Assembly: GCA_036971715.1 (NCBI GenBank)
Contig: JAVHJL010000004.1
Span: forward strand, 1,116,001 to 1,180,000
Source: Arthrobotrys musiformis
Taxonomy: Eukaryota; Ascomycota; Orbiliomycetes; Orbiliales; Orbiliaceae
Direction: 5' to 3'
DNA length: 64,000 bases
The translations under genes and the position numbers were made by a program. This document shows, piece after piece, positions 1 to 9,231 of this stretch. Below the pieces are notes generated by a model. It worked only from the letters and a program-made list of their open reading frames with translations, searched no databases and had not been told where the DNA came from. Numbering within the stretch: position 1 is the stretch's first letter; each line of letters starts with the position of its first letter.

Positions 1-1083
1 GCCCGTACTCAAAGACGTGTTGCTGAAGAGGATGATGATATATTCCTACCTGAAGATGTCGCTATCAATGGAAGTTCCAATGCTGGTGGTGCGATGAACA
101 TAGATTCAACGACGGAAACTAAACCCAAGAAAGTTTTCGAACAATCCTTCGTCGATGATGAAGATCTATCAGCTGCACTGACCATCCAGAGACGGGCAGC
201 GCTGAAAAAGCAGAAAGCTTTGAAACCAGAAGAACTGGCGAAGAAGTTGAGGGAAGAAGCCGCGGACGAGATGAAAATCGACGAGGAAGAAGCCCCGGGG
301 TTGGTAGTCGACGAAACTACAGAGTTTGTTGGAAGCCTTCAGATACCTGTCCATACAGAGCGTCGCCCACGGCCAGCACAAGTCAAGACTGAGGTCGAGT
401 CAGAGCCTAATTCCCCTGACGTTGATGGCGATGTTGCGATGGGTAGCACCGGTTTCGGCAGAAGTGCATCGCCTGAAGTGCAAATCAAGAAGGAAGCGCC
501 TGCCGAAATTACTTCGACTGGATTAGAAGAGGAGACGACGATTGGGGTGGGTGTTGGCGCTATGTTGGCTATGCTGCGGCAGAGGCAATTGGTTGATGGC
601 GCTATGGATCCGGAGACCCACCGGAAGATGCAGGAGAAGGAAGCATTCTTAGCAAAACAGCGTGTCGCGAAATCAGAGGCTGATACGAAGGCTAGGGCCG
701 CAAGAGAGCGGGATCGTAAGAGCGGAAAGTTTGATAAGATGTCAGCCCGTGAAAAGGAGGAGTATGCTCGTTATGAGAACAAGCTCAGAGATACACAGGA
801 AGCAAGAGAAGCTGCTGCTCGGTTCAAGGACTATAAGCCAGATGTCAAGATTGAGCATAAGGATGAATACGGCAGAACGATGAACCAGAAGGAGGCATTC
901 AAGTACCTGTCTCATCAATTCCACGGAAAGGGTTCTGGTAAGCAGAAAACGGAGAAGAAGCTGAAGAAGATTGAGGATGACAAGAAGAGAATGGCAGCAA
1001 GCAGTTTGAACCCGGAGGGATTGGTTGGTGCTATTGCAGATACGGCAAAGAAGTCGAGGACGGCAGGTGTTAGGCTCATGTAA
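1..1083 (+). CDS. SNU66: SNU66/SART1-family tri-snRNP protein, C-terminal part (5' truncated by window edge)
   Basis: The reading frame is open from base 1 through the stop at 1081-1083, so this is the 3' part of a gene that starts outside the window. About 360 residues are visible. Highly charged Lys/Glu/Arg helices are followed by the conserved C-terminal block of the SART1/Snu66 family: EYGRTMNQKEAFKYLSHQFH, then a basic K-rich stretch, ending in TAKKSRTAGVRLM. Family knowledge: Snu66/SART1 is a component of the U4/U6.U5 tri-snRNP and acts in the nucleus during spliceosome activation. The acidic, low-complexity segment (residues about 80-170) is typical of the poorly conserved middle. No intron is needed in the visible part. 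Identification rests on the C-terminal signature and is firm. Confidence 0.88.
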   Translation, partial: ARTQRRVAEEDDDIFLPEDVAINGSSNAGGAMNIDSTTETKPKKVFEQSFVDDEDLSAALTIQRRAALKKQKALKPEELAKKLREEAADEMKIDEEEAPGLVVDETTEFVGSLQIPVHTERRPRPAQVKTEVESEPNSPDVDGDVAMGSTGFGRSASPEVQIKKEAPAEITSTGLEEETTIGVGVGAMLAMLRQRQLVDGAMDPETHRKMQEKEAFLAKQRVAKSEADTKARAARERDRKSGKFDKMSAREKEEYARYENKLRDTQEAREAAARFKDYKPDVKIEHKDEYGRTMNQKEAFKYLSHQFHGKGSGKQKTEKKLKKIEDDKKRMAASSLNPEGLVGAIADTAKKSRTAGVRLM

Positions 1084-1296
1084 ATTACCTACTTTCCTTG
1101 ATACGGGTTTATTGGGTCCCGATAGGAGGTTTAGACTGGAGTTTTGAGGCGGTTCTGTGTGCTTCGACCAATTGAAATGCAATACCATGCACATTCCCAA
1201 TGTCTACCTGAGTGTTTATATTACAATCTATTGCTATGCTACACGGCCCTGCTGTGTTATCAAACCACGCCTGAGAATGCTGTTATGATGCTGCCT

Positions 1297-2251
1297 TCAC
1301 AATAATTTCAAATGCCCTGTAATTTGGTTGACCACGCTTTTAGGAGCCGGTCCGATCCCCAGAACCGTCGCAGAACCAGATGCAATCTGTGTTCTCCCAG
1401 CATCTCTGACCACCTTGGCAACCAGTCCCAAGCTCATAGCCTGTGCCTGTAGCGTCAACAGTTCATCCTCCGAATCTACTTTCAAGGCTATCTTAGCCTG
1501 ACCGAGATATTCCCAACGTTTGAGGATAAGTGGAGCATGACGGCTAACGGCTTTATAACAGGCGAGAGTAGCGTGGCCGCACTGAGCGGCGATTTTCCCT
1601 TTGGTCATTCCGAGATCGGTACGGACGCAAAATACCTAGAGAGGGAGTCGGTTTAAGGTTAGATAAATGCTTATTTTGGGTTTTTATAATGCAGCGTGCA
1701 TTGGGAGGTTATAGTGGATGAACAGATAATGCCTAAGAGCCCCAGCTTGAAGACACTCTGAACTAGGGGCAATACCAACGGCATGAACCGTGGGGGCTAT
1801 AACAGTATATAGTGTCCTCCTTCTCTAGACGGGGTAGTGGAAATTGCCAGGTGGAGGGTCATGGGCGTACCATCTTGCATTCTTCAGTCAAGGCACTGGT
1901 ACTAAAATGACTGTAATCGGACTGGATCATAGCATCATTATCACTGTCCTCTTCCTCGTCGTCATCGTCGCCGTCACCATTTCCGTCGGCCTCGGTGGCA
2001 CTGATGTTCTCGAAAGAGTCCTTTGAGGTAGAAGATGCGATAGGCGACTTTGCTTTCGACGGGGCCGACTTCTTCGACTGGTCTGGACCAGATTGCGGCT
2101 CAGATGCAGCAGGAAGGTCCCGTATCTTGCTGGAAGAAGAGCCGATATAGTATCCACCCAAGCCACTGGCGAGGGCCGTGGCAAGGAGTATGATGAGGAG
2201 GGAGGGAGGGAGATCCATCCGGGCCGTTGTGCTGGATGATGTGAAGGGCAT
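1297..2251 (-). CDS. PTH2: Peptidyl-tRNA hydrolase 2 (PTH2 family), membrane-anchored form
   Basis: There are two exons: 2251..1871 and 1635..1297 (intron 1870..1636, GTACGC...CTAG), giving 239 aa. The PTH2 domain is split by the intron and reads EECKM-VFCVRTDLGMTKGK-IAAQCGHATLACYKA. It contains the family's conserved MTKGKIAAQCGHA active-site segment and ends VLGIGPAPKSVVNQITGHLKLL. The N-terminus carries one hydrophobic segment (LLIILLATALASGLGGYYIG, about residues 18-37), then a Ser/Asp/Glu-rich acidic linker. This is the usual fungal/animal Bit1/Pth2 layout of an N-terminal anchor (mitochondrial outer membrane in animals) plus catalytic domain. The enzyme releases peptides from prematurely dissociated peptidyl-tRNA. 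Met12 could also be the start; Met1 is taken because it is the longest in-frame start. Confidence 0.9.
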
Positions 2252-3030
2252 TTGATTTGGTGGTGGTGTTGGTGGTGGTTTAAAGTACTTAGTCTCGTGG
2301 GGTTCCTGTTATAATTAGTCTAGTGTGGGGTATCCAATATATGCCCCGTTTTGATATGTCGACTCATACATATTGCTATAGTTGTGAGCTCGCGGAGCTG
2401 CTACAGCCAGCATATTATATTTTACACGCGCATTAATTTTATCTCATTCGAATTCAACCGCTCATTGATCCTTCACTCATAGCTGCTATATAGATGTCAC
2501 GTATAGAGGTGCCAATTCGGTGACTAACTGGTGCGGGGAAACGCAATGGATCTGGGCGAGATCTCAATTATCGTCCAGGACCCGGGTGAAGGGAATAAAC
2601 CGGATGGATCTAGGCTGTCGGCGACCTTTCCATGCGCTCGAGTCGAATCATTCTCAGCTCCCCCACGTGAGGCTGCTGTTCTGCTTATACATAGCGCGAT
2701 CACCATGCCAGGAAATTTCGAAACTCAGACGCCCGTCCCTGCCGATTGGGCTTCTTTGCTTCTTTGCGTGCGCGAAAGCAGGTCACTGTGGTCCGGACGC
2801 TAACGGCATCCATCGCTGAAAAAATTGAGCTGCTGGGGGTCGAGGCGAGGCACGAAAAAAAACAAACGAGCTCCGGTTCTCGCTCAGCAGCAGCTCGCCT
2901 TTAACCTCTCGAATATAAGACCCCTCGAGACTTCCTCCTTTTGTGTCTCATTGCTCCTTCTCATCAATTGAAATTTTGCCTTGATCAAACTGTTGCCTTG
3001 CAAGCTTGCAGCCTTTATAGCATAGTCACA
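2252..3030. other. Divergent intergenic region PTH2 / AAT1
   Basis: No coding gene is seen here; the short ORFs overlap on both strands and lack family features. A TATA-like TATAAGA lies at 2914-2920, about 115 bp upstream of the aspartate aminotransferase ATG, followed by a pyrimidine-rich leader. Both flanking genes must be driven from this interval. Confidence 0.5.
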
Positions 3031-4871
3031 ATGCAGACCGCTGTTCGTTCCGTAGTCCGCGCTTCGGCCCGCCAGAACCTCCTCTCATCTCGAGCCGGAG
3101 CTCAGGCCGTTCGGTCCGTGTCCACTTGGTCCAGTGTCGTCGAAGGCCCCCCAGTAAGTCATCACATTGCAAATTCCTGTTGGCTTTTTTGTTTTTTTAT
3201 CTCTTTCCCTCGGTTGGGGCCCATGGCGGGGTCGTTTGGTGCCCGGTCCGGTTTGGTTTCACGGGAAATTATTTCTCCACATGCTCTTGATAACGAGGTA
3301 GCTAACCTATCATACGGCGGACTTTCTAGGATGTAAGCATACTTTCTCCCTTATCGGATCAATTGATAGGAAACCAGCTTCGGGAAGTCGGTGGCTAACC
3401 TTGTTTTCGTCGCGGTTCGGAATGTAGGCTATTCTAGGTATGTTGCCGGCCGTGATGCTTTATCTGATGGTTGGTGGGGGTGGGGAAGATAAAGATGCAT
3501 GATGGCTAACACCCGCTTACAGGTATCACCGAAGCTTTCAAGGCCGACAAGAACCCCAAGAAGGTCAACGTCGGTAAGTTATATACACATCCTGCTTGAA
3601 TCCTATAACCACAAGCTAACCGGTTATCAAGGTGTCGGCGCATATCGCGATGACAGCGGCAAGCCCTATGTCCTCCCGTCCGTCCGAGCAGCCGAGAAAA
3701 ACATCTTCGCTCGCGGGGCCGACAAGGAATACGCTGGCATTACCGGTGTCCCAGCCTTCACCAAGGCCGCCGCCAGCCTTGCCTACGGCCCGGAGTCTGC
3801 TCCCTTGAAGGACGGTCGTGTCTCCATCACCCAATCCATCTCCGGCACTGGTGCCCTCAGGATTGGTGGTGAATTCTTCGCCAAGTTCTACCCGGGCGAG
3901 AAGACCATCTATATTCCTGCCCCATCGTGGCCAAACCACAAGGTCCTGTTCACCAACTCTGGACTGAAGGTCAAGGAGTACAGGTACTATGACAAGACCG
4001 GTATCAAGCTCGATGCCGCTGGTATGCTCGAGGACATCAAGAACGCCCCACAGGGTTCCATCATCCTCCTCCACGCTTGTGCCCACAACCCTACCGGTAT
4101 CGACCCTACCACTGAGCAATGGGCCGACATCTCCAAGTTGGTCAAGGAGAAGAACCACTTCGTCTTCTTCGATATGGCCTACCAGGGTTTCGCCTCTGGT
4201 GATATCAACAAGGATGCCGCCGCCATGAGACAATTCGTTGCTGACGGACACAACGTTGCCGTTGCTCAGTCGTTCGCTAAGAACATGGGTCTCTACGGTG
4301 AGAGAGTTGGTGCTTTCTCTTTGGTCACTGAATCCCCAGCCGAGAAGAAGGCTCTTGATTCTCAGTTGAAGATTCTTATCAGGCCAATGTACAGGTAAGG
4401 GTATCATATTTCCTTTTGCATTGTGAAAAGTTTGTTAACATGAGTTATTTTATAGCAACCCACCTATCAACGGTGCTCTCATTGCTAGCGAGATCCTCAA
4501 CAGCCCCGAGTTGACCTCCCAGTGGCTCGGTGAAGTTAAGGGAATGGCTGACCGCATCATCGTCATGCGAGACTCCCTCAAGAGCAACCTTGAGAAGCTC
4601 GGCTCCCAGAAGGACTGGTCTCACATCACCTCCCAGGTACGTCTTCCCACATTATTCATACTCAATATTTGGCGTCTTTGGACTTTTCTAATTCGGTTTC
4701 GGGTAGATCGGCATGTTCACCTACACTGGCCTCACCCCAGAGCAAGTCGGCCGTCTTGCCCAGGAGTTCTCCATCTACGGAACCAAGGACGGACGTATGT
4801 CCGTCTCTGGCTTCAACTCCGGCAACGTCGAATACGTCGCTGAGGCCATCCACAAGGTCACCTCTTCCTAG
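3031..4871 (+). CDS. AAT1: Aspartate aminotransferase, mitochondrial
   Basis: Seven exons: 3031..3153, 3330..3332 (3 nt, GAT), 3428..3437 (10 nt), 3523..3573, 3632..4394, 4456..4636 and 4707..4871. Together they total 1296 nt and encode 431 aa, the usual length of mitochondrial AspAT. The N-terminus is Arg/Ser-rich and lacks acids, as expected of a mitochondrial presequence. The splice model restores the conserved N-terminal block GPP-D-AILG-ITEAFK...NVGVGAYRDD, with Asp supplied by the 3-nt exon. The PLP lysine is in SFAKNMGLYGERVG, and HNPTGIDPT and the C-terminal MFTYTGLTPEQV block are present. The enzyme interconverts aspartate/2-oxoglutarate and oxaloacetate/glutamate (malate-aspartate shuttle). 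Each of the first four introns has a CTAAC branch point shortly before its AG. The family call is certain; the micro-exon model is strongly supported by frame and conservation. Confidence 0.95.
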
Positions 4872-5388
4872 ATACCCTCCTTTTCGTCCTCCCTTTCTCC
4901 TCCCTAAATATACAGACTTAGAAACTTCCTTACCATAGCCACTATTCTTAATGTCTGCATAAATATTTTTAAAAAAGAAGGACACATCTTTTTTCTCTCC
5001 AACACACGCCCTAACTTGTAAATTCCACATGGACGATTTTTCGATTATCCTATTTACCCCCCTGAAAAGTCTTTGTCTCCCCTTCCATTTACACCTTTTC
5101 TTTCTTTTTTACCTTACAGACATCCCCCATTCACAAGAAATATATTACATTCGTGTAGTTATGTATATACGGAGGAGAATAAAGTGAAGAAAAGGATTTA
5201 TCTCTTTAAATTTTAGTTCTACGTGTCTATATTAAGGTAGGTTTGGGGCTTTGAATTTAAATATAACCGCATCTATAGGACAAAAATGATATATTCCCTG
5301 CAAGGGTGAAAGGTGCGACTTTGAGACCGACATCTCGATTGATATTGATTCGATTACATGGGTATGGGGATAAAAAAGTAAAAAGAAC
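4872..5388. other. Intergenic, 3' flank of AAT1
   Basis: AT-rich, pyrimidine-strand-biased sequence follows the AAT1 stop. No coding or RNA gene is recognised up to the tRNA gene. Confidence 0.45.
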
Positions 5389-5491
5389 TGACCTCGACGA
5401 GGATCGAACTCGCAATCTTCAGTGGATGACATTCAACTCGGATTAGAGTTGAATACCGAAAACTGACGCCTTGCCATTAGGCCACGGGGCC
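5389..5491 (-). tRNA. tRNA-Arg (anticodon UCG) with a 31-nt intron
   Basis: On the minus strand the sequence begins GGCCCCGTGGCCTAATGG and folds into a cloverleaf. The acceptor arm is GGCCCCG/CGAGGTC with one C-A mismatch and one G-U. The D-arm is GCC...GGC and the anticodon stem TCAGT/ACTGA. The loop TTTCGG has anticodon TCG at positions 34-36. The T-arm is GCGAG-TTCGATC-CTCGT and the discriminator base is A. The cloverleaf is interrupted after position 37 by 31 nt containing an inverted repeat (ATTCAACT...AGTTGAAT) whose loop carries CCGA, able to pair with the anticodon. That is the normal position and architecture of an archaeal/eukaryotic pre-tRNA intron removed by tRNA endonuclease. It decodes CGA arginine codons (U34 probably modified). 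Confidence 0.9.
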
Positions 5492-5871
5492 GGAGCATGT
5501 CGTCGAATCGTCGCCGCTGCGTTACTGCTGTGTCGAAACAGCGACGCAGTATCTCGTCTTAGGTCGCGGACAACACATTTTGGTGTTCAATATCCAACAC
5601 GGCTGGGTCGCAAGGCTTTTGGAATTTGCGTATTGTTGCTGGGCAGTGCGGGGACGTCGAGGCTGATGGATTTAAATTCACTACGGGTTGGGGTTGATCG
5701 TGTTGATAGAGATCAGCCCTAGACTTAACCTGAGTTTGAATTCGAAGCTTCCTAGAACGTTCCCTGGGTATCGAATACTATCCACCTATAAATACGGTCG
5801 ACTGGACAGGAAATCTATCCTCCTCGAATTGGTGCGGATTACATATTCTTAGGATATTTGGTTCTGTACAA
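5492..5871. other. Upstream region of the kinase-ankyrin gene
   Basis: No gene is seen. The interval contains a TATA box (listed separately) and presumably the 5' leader of the kinase-ankyrin gene. Confidence 0.4.
5787..5794 (+). promoter_or_regulatory. TATA box (TATAAATA)
   Basis: A perfect TATAAATA lies 78 bp upstream of the kinase-ankyrin ATG at 5872. Position and orientation suit a core promoter element. It is inferred from sequence only. Confidence 0.5.
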
Positions 5872-8496
5872 ATGGCAAGCGCGGGGGTTATTCGAGAATT
5901 GGATGGTAGGGATCCGAACTATGAGTTTGTAGGACAGTTAGGACACGGCGCGTTTGGATCCATCGCAAAAGTCCGTCGAGTTAGTGATGGAAAGGTGAGA
6001 TATCCCTGAACCATTTCTTTCGGATATTACTTGCCTTTAAGGGCCCGGCTTTATCTCGTAATCTAAATGCTGCTGTGGTTGACTCGGCTGGGCTCAAGAA
6101 CCTGCCGGTATTGATTTTTACATACACGTACTAAATAATATGGCATTTACTCTCACTAGATGATGGCTTGCAAAGCAATCGACTGCTCTGTCGGACCTTT
6201 CTCTATAGCCCTTGCGAACCGCGAAATATCAACATGGTCTACATTCTCTACTTCAGAGAAATATATTGCTAGGTTTGCCTACGATGTTACGTGGACCAAG
6301 AGCACGAAAACTATCCGGATATACATGAAGCTTTACGAAGGGGGTGATCTACAAAGCGTCATTACGGCATGTAGACACCAGGACTCGGTTGTTCATCCAT
6401 TCATGGCGACCTACTGGGCTATGGAGATTGCTAGGGGTTTGAAGGCTTGCCATGATAATGGTATTATTCATAGGGATTTGAAGCCAGCGAATGGTGAGTG
6501 ATATTCCAGGTGACGTCTAATTTGAATCATAGAAGGTACGGGGTTATATATTATCAGGGTCTTATTGCTTACTTGTTTGTAGTTCTGCTGGATATGCCAT
6601 ATACATACAATGATCTGCTTTGGAAAATTTTCCGGGACATAGATCAGGAGCAGCAGCATCTAGTTTACGAGATAAATCAGGACGATCAAGAGCTCACAGG
6701 TATTTCGTTTTTCTGCTCCCTTAGAGTTTTTCTCCTTCTCCTCCTCCTCCTCCTCCTCCTCCTTCTTCTTCTTCTTCTTTACTTCTACGTTGTATTGGCC
6801 TCTGTGCAGTGGATAACGATATGGTATACGGTCAAAGTTGCGCATTGTATAGCTGATAAAGTTCGTGCTATTTAATATTCTTGGTAGATGCCGAGGGCAC
6901 GCTCATAGAGGAATTCTCAACCTGGTTTGAGAACCGCTCGAATTCTCCCTGGTGTCATATCTCAGACTTTGGTTTTGGAAAATTCACTTCCGCAGCATAC
7001 TTGTCTGCAAAACATAGCAATGGTTCGATGGGTACCATTGGGACCATGGGGTATTTGGCACCTGAGATAATTAACCAAGAGCCAAAATTCTCGATGAAAT
7101 CGGATGTTTACAGCTTCGGGTGTCTAATCTACTGCCTTTGCACCGGCAAACCACCGCCGCCCACCGCTGTCGAAGGAGAACAACGGCCAGAAATCCCCCC
7201 TCCCTATCCACCGACATTTAGAAAAATCATTACACGATGCCTGGAATTCGATCCGGCAGACCGGCCGAATAGCAGGGAACTATCCAACGTAATGGCAGAC
7301 GAATTTCTCGAAATTGCGATCGAATATAACTCTACTGGTGGTATAATGGGTATGGCTGAGCCGTCAGAGTCCTTAGGCCCGAAGCCTGAGCGCTTTACGC
7401 CAGGTAATACCATCCCGTATTTTAGAGACAATTTAGAGCTTACGATTGACCCTCCGAATTTTTTTTAGAAATACGAGAATCACTAAATGATTGCCTTCGT
7501 CGGGCTGTGGCAGCGGAGAATATCGAATGGATGGATGTTTTAATCAAAGTCGGTGCCGATGTCAACGCAGGTATACTCGATTTTAAACGGGTTACTCCTC
7601 CGATATTCGACACAAAGGCATTAGTTAAAGTCGCCCATCCATTTAAATCACTAGATCATGCTTTTAATAGCCTAAACCTTCGGAGACTATATTCTCGAAT
7701 TTACCTCAAGAAAGCCACGTTCCCATTGTTAAGCGCCGCGGCTTTCAATGGCTCAGCTGAGGTAGTCGAATTCTTGCTCTCGAGAGGCGCCGCGAAAGAC
7801 GAAAATCCAAATCGTATAGATCCTCTATCGATGGCAGCGTCTCAGGGCTTCCTAGGTATTGTCGATACTCTTGTCTCCAAATGGGGCTACAATGTCAACA
7901 GTCAAACTATTAACCCACTTTGCATTTGGTGGGGGAAATTTACTCCCATAGCCGTAGTGGCTGGATATGGGAATACAGAAGGTGTGGAAAGGCTACTGTA
8001 CCATGGGGCGTCACCCCTTGTCCTCGGAGATAGTGGTACTGCACTACACCAAGTTATGAGCATGTCGTGGTCTGGTACCCAGGTGTCCCAGAGGGAGGAC
8101 TCTATGTCCGATATATTAAGAACTCGCCTGGATGATGTCGAGGCCTGCGCTCTGTTGATTTTTAACGCTGGGCCACTAGCAATTTATTATAATAATGCTT
8201 TGGGACAAATGCCTCTTCATATTGCGGTGGCAGGAGCCCAGTATTTTGGATTAAGATTTGTGGACTTCCTTATCACTCTAGGAGCTGATCCGAATGTTCA
8301 AAATTCCGCTGGGGAAGATGCGTACCATGTTAAAGGCATTGGTGGTGTCGAGGCTGTCGCGGAGGCATACCCAGAAGTAAAGGCAGCTTTGGACCGTCAC
8401 ATACATAAACTCGAGGGCATACACAGCTACACACATCCGACTATTTATAGTTTAGGATATAATAGGCCTTGGGTTTTAGACAGCGTCCGAAACTAG
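5872..8496 (+). CDS. NEK-like protein kinase fused to C-terminal ankyrin repeats
   Basis: Five exons: 5872..5994, 6160..6493, 6583..6699, 6888..7403 and 7469..8496, encoding 705 aa. The kinase domain spans about residues 18-330. The glycine loop is GQLGHGAFGS (24-29), the VAIK-type lysine is in MACKAI (46), the catalytic loop is HRDLKPAN-VLLD with the intron inside it, ISDFGFG (218-220) is the Mg loop, and GYLAPE plus SDVYSFGCLIY form the activation end and helix F. All core catalytic residues are present, so activity is expected. MMACKAI and the EGGDL hinge resemble NEK kinases. The second half (about 365-700) carries ankyrin-type repeats such as PLLSAAAFNGSAEVVEFLLSRGA and PLHIAVAGA...LITLGADPNVQNSAGEDA. 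The gene converges on a NACHT-ankyrin gene. Kinase-ANK fusions are recurrent in fungi but mostly uncharacterised; the substrate is unknown. Confidence 0.85.
6731..6780 (+). repeat. (CTC/CTT)n pyrimidine microsatellite inside an intron
   Basis: An uninterrupted CCT/CTT triplet run lies in the third intron (6700..6887) of the kinase-ankyrin gene. It sits between donor and acceptor, so it is not translated, although it reads as poly-Leu in one frame. Confidence 0.9.
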
Positions 8497-9231
8497 GGGG
8501 AAAAAAACAGGCCATTTATGTACATACACTAACAAAACCCAACTAGCTGCATGCATTGGTACGGTTATATGTATATATGGCGTCCAAGGCAGAGGTGAGC
8601 GTCCTCTGGACTAATATGGCGTAGGCAGGGACGAGGATGCAAGCCGAATTTAATGCATTTCTTAGTATGTACATAACTACTTGTCCATGATAGATATCAC
8701 CTCACATAAATATGGGGAACCTGTGCATGTGGGAGGCTGGGCGACTAGGCCCTTGGAAACGAGACCAGTATACAGCTATTATTATATATAGATGCTAGGT
8801 GCTTGAATCAAGTAGCAAAAGGTAGCCTTGGATCAAAGGGTACCAATTCTCTGCTGTAATGGAAAGGCCAATAAGCTATGTATATACGTATTGGATTTAA
8901 TACTATAATTTTGTGAACAGTCGATCACGTCTCCAACAAGAAATTTCATCTCTCTCCGTTCGTCCACCGTAGGAGCAATCCTCGCGCACGACGGCTGGGC
9001 CGAAGCTGAAGAGTTGGTATATATATGCGCATATAGCAGATGATATCTAGTGTTGAGGCCTAAGCTAAACGTTAACATTGGAATGCTTCCACCGACAATG
9101 CCATGATCGGGCTCGTCGCGCGGCCCTGTAATCCAAAGGACAATGCGCGCTTGGAATGTCATCGCTCGCTAGTAATACGACAAAGGGTAAGTGGAAAGAA
9201 GAATATCTACACAAAGCTCAAAAGTTTGATA
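8497..9231. other. Convergent 3' intergenic region
   Basis: This lies between the stop of the kinase-ankyrin gene (+) and the stop of the NACHT-ankyrin gene (-). It is AT-rich and no gene is recognised. Confidence 0.5.

Noticed and set aside
3616..4407. Long minus-strand ORF (263 codons) opposite aspartate aminotransferase
   Set aside because: It is an antisense shadow of the conserved coding exon; GC-rich third positions on the plus strand create open antisense frames.
6498..6875. Poly-Leu ORF in the kinase-ankyrin gene as a transmembrane segment
   Set aside because: It is a CTC/CTT microsatellite in an intron bounded by a good donor and acceptor; splicing it out restores kinase subdomain order.
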